Assembly: GCA_002392655.1 (NCBI GenBank)
Contig: DGHK01000044.1
Span: 1 to 62,152, forward strand
DNA length: 62,152 nt
From: Lachnospiraceae bacterium UBA3850
GTDB lineage: Bacteria > Bacillota > Clostridia > Lachnospirales > Lachnospiraceae
Direction: 5' to 3'
In this document: piece by piece, positions 43,076 through 52,048 of the stretch
How the letters are laid out: each line of letters begins with the position of its first letter
Numbering within the stretch: the first letter of the stretch is position 1
Position numbers and translations under genes: made by a program
The notes under the pieces: model-generated
Databases searched by the model: none
What the model saw: only the letters and a program-made list of their open reading frames with translations
What the model was told of the DNA's origin: nothing

Positions 43076-43969
43076 ATGACGCTAAAAGGAAGAATAATCA
43101 AAGGAATCGGCGGCTTCTACTATGTAGATGCCGCTGGTGTTTTATATGAGACCAGGGCAAGAGGTCTGTTTAGGAAAAACAAGGTAACACCTCTGGTGGG
43201 GGATATGGCCGAGATTGAGGTGATAAGCAGTGATGACAGGACTGCTTATCTCATCGATATAGAGGATAGAAAGAACAGCCTGATGAGGCCGGCCGTAGCA
43301 AACGTAGATCAGGTTCTTGTTATTTTTGCATGTGCCAATCCGCCTGCTAATACCGGACTTCTCGATAGATTTCTTATAAATATGGAGAAGCAGGAGATGG
43401 AAGTTACTATCGTGCTTAGTAAAACTGATCTGATGAGTGATGCTTCTGAACTTCTGCAGAATCTTAAGGATATATATGAATCTGCAGGTTACAGAGTTAT
43501 AGGTCTTTCTAACAAGACGGGTGAGGGTCTTGAAGAGATAAGGTCAGTAATGAATGGTAAATATACTGTGCTTTCCGGACCTTCAGGAGTTGGAAAGTCA
43601 TCACTGTTAAACAGTCTTGTGCCGGGGTATGATGCGGAGACAGGGGATATAAGCAAGAAGCTGGGTAAGGGTAAAAATACTACTCGCCACACTGAGATTA
43701 TCGAAGCTCCTTTTGGAGAAGATACTTATATCATAGATACTCCGGGTTATAGTCAGGTAGAGCTTCTGGTTGACGATGAACAGGATATCAGACTTTTTAT
43801 GCGTGAGTTTGAAGATAAAAATACGCTGTGCAGATTCGCGGGCTGTATACATATCGCTGAACCGGACTGTGATATAAAGAAGAGTGTAGAAGCAAAAGAG
43901 ATATCCGAGGCGAGATATCTGAGCTATGTGAATATATATAATGAGACAAAAAGCAGGAGGAAATGGTAA
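43076..43969 (+). CDS. rsgA: Ribosome small-subunit GTPase RsgA
   Basis: A 297-residue circularly permuted GTPase: N-terminal OB-fold, then G4 (LSKTDL), G1 (GPSGVGKSSLL) and G3 (DTPGYSQ), and a zinc motif CRFAGCIHIAEPDCD. It assists late 30S maturation. Frames from 43061 or 43067 give up to five extra residues; the MTLKGRIIK start at 43076 fits the family best. It overlaps the kinase end or lies beside it, so coupling is likely. Confidence 0.94.
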   Translation: MTLKGRIIKGIGGFYYVDAAGVLYETRARGLFRKNKVTPLVGDMAEIEVISSDDRTAYLIDIEDRKNSLMRPAVANVDQVLVIFACANPPANTGLLDRFLINMEKQEMEVTIVLSKTDLMSDASELLQNLKDIYESAGYRVIGLSNKTGEGLEEIRSVMNGKYTVLSGPSGVGKSSLLNSLVPGYDAETGDISKKLGKGKNTTRHTEIIEAPFGEDTYIIDTPGYSQVELLVDDEQDIRLFMREFEDKNTLCRFAGCIHIAEPDCDIKKSVEAKEISEARYLSYVNIYNETKSRRKW

Positions 43970-44637
43970 TGAATATACTGGCACCATCGCTTTTGGCGGC
44001 AGATTTCGGACATATGGAGAAACAGCTTCTTGAGCTTTCCGAAGCTGGAGTGGATACTGTACATCTTGATGTTATGGATGGAATGTTCGTGCCCAATATA
44101 TCATTTGGTGCACCTGTAATTAAGTATGTGAGAAAGGCTCTTCCTGATGCATTTCTTGATATACATATGATGGTGCAAAATCCTCTCAGATATATGGATG
44201 ACATGATCAAGGCCGGAGGAAATGCAATAACAGTGCATTATGAGGCAACAGAGGATCCGAAGGAGGATCTGCTGAGAATTAGGTCTGCCGGAATAAGAGC
44301 GGGAATTGCAATCAGTCCCGATACACCGTCATCTGTACTTGAGGATCTCCTGTATATCACAGATATGGTGCTTGTAATGAGCGTATATCCCGGTTTTGGA
44401 AATCAGGAAATAGTTCCGTCTTCTTTTGAAAAGCTTAAAGAAGTAAAAAAGATGGTAGATGATAGCGGACGTAGTATTGATATAGAGGTTGACGGAGGAA
44501 TAACTCTGGATAATGTCAGATCTATAATTCGTGCCGGTGCAAATGTCATAGTGTCCGGCTCAGCTGTTTTCACAGATAATATAAAGCAGTCAGCCGGAGA
44601 TTTCCTGAGGATACTTAAAGAGGAAGAAAGCAGATGA
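43969..44637 (+). CDS. rpe: Ribulose-phosphate 3-epimerase
   Basis: A 222-residue TIM-barrel epimerase: LAPSLLAADFGHM, HLDVMDGMFVPNISFG and EVDGGITLDN carry the metal site and catalytic aspartates. The ATG 43963 is two bases from AGGAGG, so 43969 is preferred. It interconverts ribulose- and xylulose-5-phosphate. It overlaps the rsgA stop by a base and thiN by 4 bp. Confidence 0.96.
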   Translation: MNILAPSLLAADFGHMEKQLLELSEAGVDTVHLDVMDGMFVPNISFGAPVIKYVRKALPDAFLDIHMMVQNPLRYMDDMIKAGGNAITVHYEATEDPKEDLLRIRSAGIRAGIAISPDTPSSVLEDLLYITDMVLVMSVYPGFGNQEIVPSSFEKLKEVKKMVDDSGRSIDIEVDGGITLDNVRSIIRAGANVIVSGSAVFTDNIKQSAGDFLRILKEEESR

Positions 44638-45272
44638 ATGTTTTGATAGTTGCAGGCGGAAGCGTAGATAGTGAGCAACTTCAAAGTGTCTGGAAGGAGC
44701 TTAAGAGTCCGTATGTATATGGAGTTGACAGAGGATGTATATATCTCCTTGAAAACAACATCCCCGTAAGTAAGGCGGTTGGGGATTTTGATTCCATAAG
44801 TGAGCAGGAGAAGATCATAGTTGATCGTTTCTTTGATAAGGAGGAGCTTGACTGCATAAAGGATGATACAGACACTGAACATGCACTTAGGATGGCTGTT
44901 GAGATGAAGCCTGACAGGATAGTTATGCTCGGCTGTACGGGTACCAGGCTCGATCAGACATTTACAAGTATCAGGCTGCTGAAGCTTGCGTGTGCAGCGG
45001 GTATAGATGCAGTCATACAGGATACGACTAACCGTATCCGTGTTGTAAAAGGGATGCATGTTGTATCGTCTAAGGATAGTTTCGGAAAGTATGTATCTGT
45101 TCTTCCGTTTGGAGATAGGATGGACGGACTTAGTGTGAATGGCTTCAAGTATGAAGCAAGAGGGCTGTCTATAGAGGCAGAGTCAACGAGAGGAGTCAGT
45201 AACGAACTCACTCATGACGTGGGACTTATATCCTGCGATGATTATTATATAGTGATGGAGACAAAGGATTAA
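44634..45272 (+). CDS. thiN: Thiamine pyrophosphokinase
   Basis: A 212-residue ThiN-type kinase: KAVGDFDSIS binds the pyrophosphate, and CTGTRLDQTF is the second motif. It converts thiamine to ThDP. It overlaps rpe by 4 bp and the next symporter gene by one base, and closes the conserved rsgA-rpe-thiN set. Confidence 0.92.
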   Translation: MNVLIVAGGSVDSEQLQSVWKELKSPYVYGVDRGCIYLLENNIPVSKAVGDFDSISEQEKIIVDRFFDKEELDCIKDDTDTEHALRMAVEMKPDRIVMLGCTGTRLDQTFTSIRLLKLACAAGIDAVIQDTTNRIRVVKGMHVVSSKDSFGKYVSVLPFGDRMDGLSVNGFKYEARGLSIEAESTRGVSNELTHDVGLISCDDYYIVMETKD

Positions 45273-46723
45273 TGGATTTTCATGAATATTCACTTGGAAA
45301 TGTAAACGGTCTGAGACTTGGACTTGTTTCTACCATATCCCTTACCGGATTTTTAGGTGTTATTCTACTCCCTTTTTATGTTTATTATTTTGGGATAGGC
45401 ATATTCTGGGAGTTTTTTGGCATTATCTTCTTTGTGCTCATTATGTGGAATCACCTGTCCTTCAGGCTTATGAGATATTCTAAAAAAAGTGAATCCATAG
45501 TTTCGATTCCGGGATATTTCAGCAGGAGATTTGGTGAGAAATCGATATTCATCAGGATGTTCTCTGCGGTTGAGATCATCATACTGTCTGTTCTGATAAC
45601 CGGATATATCGTAAAAGAGGCAGCTATAATACTGAATGCTATGACGGGAGTGGATAAAAGTGTTTTCGCGCTTGTATTTCTGCTGATCATATCCTGTTAC
45701 TGTGGAATAATGGGCTATAATTCTATGGCGAAAACAGTTTATATAAAAGCTATATTTGTACTGGTTGTTTTTCTGATGCTCGGTATTTATATGTTTACCA
45801 GACAGAGTATAGCAGAGCTCATGAGAAATACTATGCGTACTGATATAACCGGAAGCGTGAGTGAATATCTGAACGTTTTATATCATAATGGAAGAATGCT
45901 CGCGTCAAATGATTATGTGACACTTCTCTCAAAGGGACTTCTGGTAACCGGTATGCCGTTTATGCTGATAAACTTTTTCGCTTCGAGAGAATCAAGAGTT
46001 ATAACAAAGGGTAGAAATACAGCCTTTGTATTTCTGGTTATCTTTTTCATCATATCCATGTTTGTGGGTGCAATTATGAGAGGATTTCTATATCCTGAGA
46101 GGATAACAAATTCGATATCCTCATTTCTTAAAATGTACTATGATAAGCTGGCCGAAGGTGGAGGACTTGGAAGGGTTATGTCCATTCTTCTGATCATGCT
46201 TATTATGGTTGCGCTTATTTCGATAGTGGAAGCATTTATCAATTCTATTACAGTTATATTCTTTGAGGATATAATTAACAGAGGAAATGTAGTCAGAGTG
46301 GATCATAAGTTTATGCGTGAAACACTGATATCTGTATCTATGATATTTGGAGTTCTCATCTTCTTTGTAGAACAGTATCTGGGGCATATAAGTATATCAG
46401 GACTTATGATGTTTGTTGCGGTTCTCGGATGTTCCATATCACCTACAGTCTTTATGTCGCTTGTATGGGAGAGAATGAATGGTGCCGGCTGCATCGCCGG
46501 ACTTATATTCGGAATGGCGGGTGTAGGTATATTTGAATATGCTCCGATTATAAAAGTGGATGGAGTGAGACAGTCCGTAAGTGTTGTGTTTGGACTCAGT
46601 CCGATACTTCCGGCATTTATACTTTCATGTCTTGGAATCATTCTTTTCTCGCTTCTGACAAAGAAACCAAGCAAAGAAATAGTGGAGGAATTCCGCGAGG
46701 TAAGAAACAGAATAGTAGAATGA
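45272..46723 (+). CDS. Sodium:solute symporter family (SSS) transporter
   Basis: A 483-residue membrane protein with about 12-13 helices. SIPGYFSRRFGEKSIF and GMPFMLINFFASRESRVIT recall SSS-family (PutP-like) motifs in helices 2-3 and 6. No substrate can be read out; thiN upstream raises thiamine uptake only as a guess. It overlaps the thiN stop by a base, and a strong terminator follows. Confidence 0.85.
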   Translation: MDFHEYSLGNVNGLRLGLVSTISLTGFLGVILLPFYVYYFGIGIFWEFFGIIFFVLIMWNHLSFRLMRYSKKSESIVSIPGYFSRRFGEKSIFIRMFSAVEIIILSVLITGYIVKEAAIILNAMTGVDKSVFALVFLLIISCYCGIMGYNSMAKTVYIKAIFVLVVFLMLGIYMFTRQSIAELMRNTMRTDITGSVSEYLNVLYHNGRMLASNDYVTLLSKGLLVTGMPFMLINFFASRESRVITKGRNTAFVFLVIFFIISMFVGAIMRGFLYPERITNSISSFLKMYYDKLAEGGGLGRVMSILLIMLIMVALISIVEAFINSITVIFFEDIINRGNVVRVDHKFMRETLISVSMIFGVLIFFVEQYLGHISISGLMMFVAVLGCSISPTVFMSLVWERMNGAGCIAGLIFGMAGVGIFEYAPIIKVDGVRQSVSVVFGLSPILPAFILSCLGIILFSLLTKKPSKEIVEEFREVRNRIVE

Positions 46724-46724
46724 A

Positions 46725-46753
46725 AAAAGCACCTCGTCAAACGAGGTGCTTTT
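46725..46753 (+). terminator. Strong intrinsic terminator ending the housekeeping run
   Basis: AAAAAGCACCTCGT (46724-46737), CAA, ACGAGGTGCTTTT (46741-46753). Perfect stem with A-T flank; closes the run that begins at yicC. Confidence 0.92.
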
Positions 46754-46828
46754 AAATACACTATTCATAGGGTGAGAGAGTTATGAAAAATCTATGATTT
46801 AAATATAAAACTAAAATATGAACAAAAT

Positions 46829-46856
46829 ATTAACAAAAATAAAAAAAAGTGTTAAT
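46829..46856. repeat. Inverted repeat ATTAACA-N14-TGTTAAT upstream of the bactofilin gene
   Basis: A 7-bp-arm inverted repeat in an AT-rich tract upstream of the promoter. Length and base content make chance possible. Its direction differs from a Rex site. Confidence 0.3.
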
Positions 46857-46926
46857 AATATAGCTTTTTGTGGCTTTTCAGGGGATTTTACTTAAAAAAG
46901 TACTTCTTTTATATCAGCTTGTAATA

Positions 46927-46935
46927 TGTTAGAAT
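46927..46935 (+). promoter_or_regulatory. Extended -10 promoter of the bactofilin-pyrH operon
   Basis: TGTTAGAAT is an extended -10 (TGn plus TAGAAT) about 30 bp before the start codon; the -35 is poor. Confidence 0.55.
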
Positions 46936-46963
46936 AATAAAGGTTGTTTGGGGAGGTTTGGAT

Positions 46964-47806
46964 ATGAAGTTTGGAAAGAGTGGAAAAATAGATTTTGCTC
47001 AGGCAGTTAATAACATATCACCGGAAATGACAGAGGAATTTCCGGATATTGTTATACGTAAAGAGAAGGCTTCAAAAAAGGATACGGCAAAGGAAAAAAC
47101 TGAGGCTTCAAAGAAGGAAGCACCAAAGGAAGCATCGAAGGTAAAGCTTATGGACAAGCCGGTAGATGAAAAAAAGGAAGCCCCTAAGGAAAATCCTGAT
47201 ACGGTAGAATTAAAGCAGGATAAACCTGAGAAAAAGCAGGAGAAAAAGGAAACAAAGAAGAAGGAGAAGGCAGAAGTGGCAGAGCTTGAAAGAGAGATAA
47301 AAAGTGAAGAGGAGCTGACAGGCCTCAGCGAAAACACTACATATATTACAAAAGAAACCACTATCAGCGGTGATATAGAAATCGACGGAGATATGGAGAT
47401 GCTGGGCAGAGTTGAAGGAAATATCAGATGTTCCGGTAAGCTTGTAGTCGGTGGTTCCGTGAACGGAGATGTATTTGCCGGTGATCTCTATGTAAATAAC
47501 GGACATATCGAGGGCTCTATTAATTCCAAAGGCCTGGCCCGCCTCAGTGAGGGAACAGTTGCTGTCGGAAACATAAGTGCTGAATCAGCCGATATATCTG
47601 GTGCAATAAAGGGTGATATCGATGTATCGGAGGATGTAAAGGTTGGACCTACAGCTGTAATAGTCGGTAATATAAAGTCCAAGTCCGTACAGATAAGCAG
47701 CGGCGCTATTGTAAATGGTATGTGTCAGCAGACCTATGCACAGGTTGATCTGGATCAGTATTTCAATGAAGAGATAGAAGATCTTGATATAAATAAAGAA
47801 AATTAG
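46964..47806 (+). CDS. Bactofilin-family protein with a long charged N-terminus
   Basis: A 280-residue protein. Residues about 1-125 are Lys/Glu-rich and disordered (KEAPKEASKVKLMDKPVDEK). Residues about 130-260 are the bactofilin (DUF583) beta-helix, a ladder of short strands: TTYITKETTISGDIEIDGDM, GRVEGNIRCSGKLVVGGSVN, GAIKGDIDVSEDVKVGPTAV. Bactofilins polymerise without nucleotide to form scaffolds at the wall. A TTG at 46958 gives two more residues; ATG 46964 follows GGGGAGG. It is just upstream of pyrH, an unusual partner. Confidence 0.88.
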   Translation: MKFGKSGKIDFAQAVNNISPEMTEEFPDIVIRKEKASKKDTAKEKTEASKKEAPKEASKVKLMDKPVDEKKEAPKENPDTVELKQDKPEKKQEKKETKKKEKAEVAELEREIKSEEELTGLSENTTYITKETTISGDIEIDGDMEMLGRVEGNIRCSGKLVVGGSVNGDVFAGDLYVNNGHIEGSINSKGLARLSEGTVAVGNISAESADISGAIKGDIDVSEDVKVGPTAVIVGNIKSKSVQISSGAIVNGMCQQTYAQVDLDQYFNEEIEDLDINKEN

Positions 47807-47814
47807 GAGTGAAT

Positions 47815-48519
47815 ATGAAACTGGATAGAATACTTTTAAAACTTAGCGGAGAGGCCCTTGCAGGAGATGCTCATCAGGGCTTTTCGGAAACAGAGGTAAA
47901 AAGAGTTGCCGGAGAGGTTAAGAAGGCTCAGGAAAAAGGCATACAGATAGGTGTCGTTATCGGAGGCGGAAACTTCTGGAGAGGCAGAAGCTCAAATGAT
48001 ATGGACAGAGTAAAGGCAGACCAGATAGGAATGCTTGCAACAGTTATGAACTGTATATATGCAGCAGACAGCTTCCGCAGAGAGGGTATGAAGTGCCGTG
48101 TCATGACACCTTATGCCATAGGTGATGTATCAGAGCTCTATGTAAGAGACAAGGCTATAGAAGCTATGGAAGCAGGCGAGATTGTTTTCTTTGCCGGTGG
48201 TACAGGACATCCATACTTCTCAACAGATATGGCAGCAGTGCTCAGAGCTGTTGAAACAGAGTGTGATGCTATCCTTTCAGCCAAGGCAATAGATGGCGTA
48301 TATGACAGTGATCCGAAGCTGAATCCTGATGCAAAGAAGTATGATGAGATGAAGATGTCTGATATAGTTGATCAGAAGCTCGGAGTTATAGATCTGGCGT
48401 CAGCAGTACTGGCCATGGAGAATCATCTCCCTATGCTTCTGTTTGGTCTTAATGAAGAGAACTCAATAATAAAGGCTGTTTCAGGGGAGAAGATAGGTAC
48501 ACTTGTAACAGCAGACTAA
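47815..48519 (+). CDS. pyrH: UMP kinase
   Basis: A 234-residue amino-acid-kinase-fold UMP kinase: KLSGEALAG, VIGGGNFWRG and FFAGGTGHPYFSTDMAA are intact. It makes UDP from UMP. The GTG two codons upstream is excluded by AGGAG spacing. Followed by frr and uppS, as in most bacteria. Confidence 0.97.
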   Translation: MKLDRILLKLSGEALAGDAHQGFSETEVKRVAGEVKKAQEKGIQIGVVIGGGNFWRGRSSNDMDRVKADQIGMLATVMNCIYAADSFRREGMKCRVMTPYAIGDVSELYVRDKAIEAMEAGEIVFFAGGTGHPYFSTDMAAVLRAVETECDAILSAKAIDGVYDSDPKLNPDAKKYDEMKMSDIVDQKLGVIDLASAVLAMENHLPMLLFGLNEENSIIKAVSGEKIGTLVTAD

Positions 48520-48543
48520 TAATAATTTTTGGAGGTTACTAAA

Positions 48544-49086
48544 ATGACAGATTTTGAACAAAAGATGCAGAAAGCAATTGATTCACTTAGTGCAGACTTT
48601 GCAACAATTAGAGCAGGTCGTGCAAATCCACATATCCTTGATAAGCTCAAGGTTGAGTATTACGGAACACCTACTAATATACAGAGTGTAGCAAATGTTA
48701 CTGTTCCCGAGGCAAGAACTCTTATGATAACACCTTGGGAGCCATCACTTGTAAAGGCCATAGAGAAGGCTATACAGGTATCAGATCTTGGTGTTAATCC
48801 TAACAACGATGGAAAGAGCGTTATCATTAATTTCCCTGAGCTTACAGAGGAGAGACGTAAGGAACTTGCAAAGGATATCAAGAAAAAGGGCGAGGACGCC
48901 AAAGTAGTTGTAAGAAATGCAAGACGTGATGCTAACGAAGCTGCAAAGAAGCAGAACAAGGCTGGCGATATATCTGAGGATGAGCTTGCAGATCTTGAAG
49001 ACGATATCCAGAAGGCAACAGACAAGTTTGTGAAGAATATAGACAAACTGGTTGAATCCAAGACAAATGAGATAATGACAGTATAG
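48544..49086 (+). CDS. frr: Ribosome recycling factor
   Basis: A 180-residue RRF: MTDFEQKMQKAIDSLSADFA, IRAGRANPHILDKLKVEYYG, and the long helical arms ending in VKNIDKLVESKTNEIMTV. It separates the subunits with EF-G after termination. The start at 48544 follows TTGGAGG; the TTG extension from 48529 is that site itself. Confidence 0.98.
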   Translation: MTDFEQKMQKAIDSLSADFATIRAGRANPHILDKLKVEYYGTPTNIQSVANVTVPEARTLMITPWEPSLVKAIEKAIQVSDLGVNPNNDGKSVIINFPELTEERRKELAKDIKKKGEDAKVVVRNARRDANEAAKKQNKAGDISEDELADLEDDIQKATDKFVKNIDKLVESKTNEIMTV

Positions 49087-49095
49087 GAGAGAAGC

Positions 49096-49806
49096 ATGGC
49101 TGATGAATACAAGATACCTCAGCATGTCGCAATCATACTAGACGGAAATGGAAGATGGGCAAAAAAGCGCCATCTTCCCCGTGGTTTTGGGCATAAAGCA
49201 GGGGCGAGTACTACGGAACAGATAATGGAGGATGCTTGGGACCTTGGTATTAAATACCTGACAGTTTATGTATTTTCCACTGAAAACTGGAAGAGATCCG
49301 TTGAAGAAGTAAAGGGAATCATGAATCTTCTCAGGGATTATCTGAAAAAATCCATAGAAAAATCCAACAGGAATAATATGAGAGTAAGGGTCATCGGTGA
49401 CAGAACAAAACTGGACCCTGATATTATACAGGCTATTTCAGATCTCGAAGAGGCAACCAAAAATAATGACGGGCTTCAGTTTAATATGGCTCTTAATTAT
49501 GGTGGGCGAGATGAGATCAGAAGAGCCGTAAGAAGCATAGCCTCTGATGTTAAGGATGGTGTTCTTTCAGTTGATGATATAACTGAGGATCTGATATCCA
49601 GCCGTCTGGATACTGGAGGAATACCGGATCCGGATCTTCTGATAAGAACTAGCGGAGAGATAAGGTTGTCAAATTATCTCCCATGGCAGCTTGCTTATTC
49701 AGAGTTTTATTTCTGTGATACATTGTGGCCTGATTTCAATAAAGAAGAGCTTAAAAAAGCCATTGATTACTATAATGGCAGAGATCGTAGATTTGGTGGA
49801 GTATAG
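49096..49806 (+). CDS. uppS: Isoprenyl transferase (undecaprenyl-diphosphate synthase)
   Basis: A 236-residue cis-prenyltransferase: LDGNGRWAKKR with the catalytic aspartate, GHKAGASTTEQIM, RTSGEIRLSNYLPWQLAYSE. It makes the C55 carrier for wall and glycan synthesis. AGGAGAGAAGC precedes the ATG. It is followed by cdsA after 2 bp. Confidence 0.97.
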   Translation: MADEYKIPQHVAIILDGNGRWAKKRHLPRGFGHKAGASTTEQIMEDAWDLGIKYLTVYVFSTENWKRSVEEVKGIMNLLRDYLKKSIEKSNRNNMRVRVIGDRTKLDPDIIQAISDLEEATKNNDGLQFNMALNYGGRDEIRRAVRSIASDVKDGVLSVDDITEDLISSRLDTGGIPDPDLLIRTSGEIRLSNYLPWQLAYSEFYFCDTLWPDFNKEELKKAIDYYNGRDRRFGGV

Positions 49807-49808
49807 AT

Positions 49809-50636
49809 ATGTTTGTAACAAGACTTTTAAGTGGAATTGCACTCGTAATTATATCGGTAATTGTTTTATATTTCGGAGGATATGTGACAGGAGTATTCAC
49901 TCTTGTCCTTTCCCTTATCGGAGTATACGAGCTATGTAAGGTTTATAAGATAGAGAAGAAATCACCGGCTGTTATAGCATATCTGTGGACTGTTTTTTAT
50001 TATGTGGTTCTCATGTTCAGAGACACCGAAATAAAAGGCTTCAGCCTCGGAAGAATCAATATAGCGCTTATGGTAACATTTCTCCTTGCTATCCTTGCAG
50101 TTTACGTATTCAGATTCCCTGAATATCACGATAAGGAGATTATGGCAGCGTTCATGTCATTCTTCTATGTAAGTGTTATGCTTTCATATCTGTATAAGGT
50201 TCGTGAGATGCCGGATGGAAACTATTTTGTAGTGCTCGTTTTCATCTGCTCATGGGGAAATGATACTCTTGCATATTGTGTAGGACGACTTTTCGGAAAG
50301 CATAAGATGTCTCCGAAGCTCAGTCCTAAGAAGAGTGTAGAGGGACTGTTCGGAGGACTTATCGGAGCCGGACTTCTGGGCATCATCTATGCATGCATAG
50401 TAAAGAATCATATAACAATGCCCGGCAATATCTATCTCAATATGTTTATCATCGGTGCACTTGGTGCAATCCCTGCAGTCATCGGGGACCTTGCGGCATC
50501 AGCCATCAAGAGAAACAATGACATTAAGGACTACAGTAAGCTGATTCCGGGACATGGAGGTGTGCTCGACCGCTTCGACAGCATGATCTTCACAGCGCCG
50601 ATTATATATTATCTAGTTCTATTTATGTATAACTGA
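49809..50636 (+). CDS. cdsA: Phosphatidate cytidylyltransferase
   Basis: A 275-residue integral membrane enzyme with about 8 helices and the CDP-DAG synthase signature GHGGVLDRFDSMIFTAPI. It makes CDP-diacylglycerol from phosphatidic acid and CTP. The gene is followed by an unusual inverted-repeat element and then dxr, so read-through across the element may be reduced. Confidence 0.96.
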   Translation: MFVTRLLSGIALVIISVIVLYFGGYVTGVFTLVLSLIGVYELCKVYKIEKKSPAVIAYLWTVFYYVVLMFRDTEIKGFSLGRINIALMVTFLLAILAVYVFRFPEYHDKEIMAAFMSFFYVSVMLSYLYKVREMPDGNYFVVLVFICSWGNDTLAYCVGRLFGKHKMSPKLSPKKSVEGLFGGLIGAGLLGIIYACIVKNHITMPGNIYLNMFIIGALGAIPAVIGDLAASAIKRNNDIKDYSKLIPGHGGVLDRFDSMIFTAPIIYYLVLFMYN

Positions 50637-50640
50637 TGCT

Positions 50641-50826
50641 ATTCATTAAACAAATTCTTGTGAGCAATTCATTTCTCGACAACGCTTCCGCTCGGTTCGG
50701 GCTACCCCTAGCGGCCGCTTCGCTCGCTAAACTCTCACTGCGTGCCATAGGCACTTGTGAATCGTTAAGCGCCGAGACCCAAAACGGTCTCAAAATGAAT
50801 TCTCAAAAGAATTTGTATATATGAAT
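50641..50826. mobile_element. MITE-like inverted-repeat element between cdsA and dxr
   Basis: Bases 50650-50674 and 50792-50816 are near-perfect inverted copies of ~25 bp (ACAAATTCTTGTGAG at the left; CTCAAAAGAATTTGT at the right). Outer ATTCAT (50641) and ATGAAT (50821) extend it. The ~115-bp interior is GC-rich (AGCGGCCGCT palindrome at 50710; GTGCC-ATA-GGCAC; GAGACC-CAAAAC-GGTCTC), unlike its surroundings. It looks like a non-coding mobile repeat or a large structured RNA element. Confidence 0.65.
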
Positions 50827-50857
50827 GTATATTGAATTATATAAAAAGAAAGTAGCG

Positions 50858-52033
50858 ATGAATATGAAGAATATTTCGATAATAGGTTCCACTGGTTCGA
50901 TAGGAACGCAGGCTCTTGATATAGTCAGGGCAAATAACGATCTGAAGGTCGTTGCCATGTCATGTGGCTCAAATATAGACTTGCTGGAGAGACAGGCGAG
51001 AGAATTCTTGCCATGTCTCATTTCTGTTAGTAAAGCTGAAGATGCAGAGACTCTGAGAGTGAAGCTGGCAGATACTGATATAAAGGTTGTCAGTGGTATG
51101 GAGGGACTCATTGAGGTTGCGACTATAGACAGTGCGGATATGGTACTTACTGCGATAGTCGGAATGATAGGAGTAGAACCTACACTCGCTGCTATAGATG
51201 CAGGTAAGGATATAGCTCTTGCAAATAAGGAGACTCTTGTTACTGCCGGACATCTGGTTATGAAGGCTGCAAAGGATAAGGGCGTAAAGATTCTTCCGGT
51301 TGACAGTGAGCATAGTGCAATCTTCCAGAGTCTTCAGGGTAACAGAAGAGAGCTTCAGGGTGAGATGGATAATAAAATATCCAGAATTCTTCTGACTGCT
51401 TCAGGTGGCCCATTTAGAGGAAGAACCTATGAGGAACTGAAGGATGTGACTGTTGAACAGGCACTTAAGCATCCTAACTGGTCGATGGGACCAAAAATAA
51501 CCATCGATAGTGCGAGTATGGTTAATAAGGGACTTGAGGTTATAGAAGCTCATTGGCTTTTTGATACAGACCTTGATGATATAGAGGTTCTGATTCAGCC
51601 ACAGAGTATCATTCATTCTGCCGTTGAGTATGAAGATGGCGCAATAATTGCACAGCTTGGAACTCCGGATATGAAACTTCCAATCCAGTATGCATTTTAC
51701 TATCCTGAGAGGAGATATCTGGCAGGTGACAGACTGGACTTTACGAAGATATCCGGTATAGAGATATGCCAGCCTGATTATGAGAATTTCAAGGGGATTC
51801 CTCTTGCAAAGAAGGCAAGTCGTATAGGTGGTTCTATGCCTACAGTTATGAACGAGGCAAATGAACATGCTGTTGCTGCATTTCTTGCAGGGAGAATAAG
51901 TTTTCTTGAGATATATGACATGATAGAGTATGCTATGTCAGAGCATAAAGTCATCCCGGATGCCGGTCTGAAGGATATACTTGAGACAAGGGACTGGACG
52001 GATAGAATGCTCAAGGAAAAGTATGGAGTTTAA
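50858..52033 (+). CDS. dxr: 1-deoxy-D-xylulose 5-phosphate reductoisomerase
   Basis: A 391-residue DXR: KNISIIGSTGSIGTQALDIV (NADPH fold), LPVDSEHSAIFQSLQG, and TASGGPFRG with the metal and substrate-binding residues. First committed step of the MEP isoprenoid path. The frame extends back to 50825, in the repeat; starts at 50858 or 50864 are preferred, though no strong RBS is present (AAAGAAAG), maybe because of the repeat insertion. Confidence 0.96.
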   Translation: MNMKNISIIGSTGSIGTQALDIVRANNDLKVVAMSCGSNIDLLERQAREFLPCLISVSKAEDAETLRVKLADTDIKVVSGMEGLIEVATIDSADMVLTAIVGMIGVEPTLAAIDAGKDIALANKETLVTAGHLVMKAAKDKGVKILPVDSEHSAIFQSLQGNRRELQGEMDNKISRILLTASGGPFRGRTYEELKDVTVEQALKHPNWSMGPKITIDSASMVNKGLEVIEAHWLFDTDLDDIEVLIQPQSIIHSAVEYEDGAIIAQLGTPDMKLPIQYAFYYPERRYLAGDRLDFTKISGIEICQPDYENFKGIPLAKKASRIGGSMPTVMNEANEHAVAAFLAGRISFLEIYDMIEYAMSEHKVIPDAGLKDILETRDWTDRMLKEKYGV

Positions 52034-52048
52034 GGAATATAAGGTTTT

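Noticed and set aside
50636..50824. A 62-residue frame between cdsA and dxr
   Set aside because: It crosses the inverted-repeat element; composition is due to palindromes, and it has no proper RBS.
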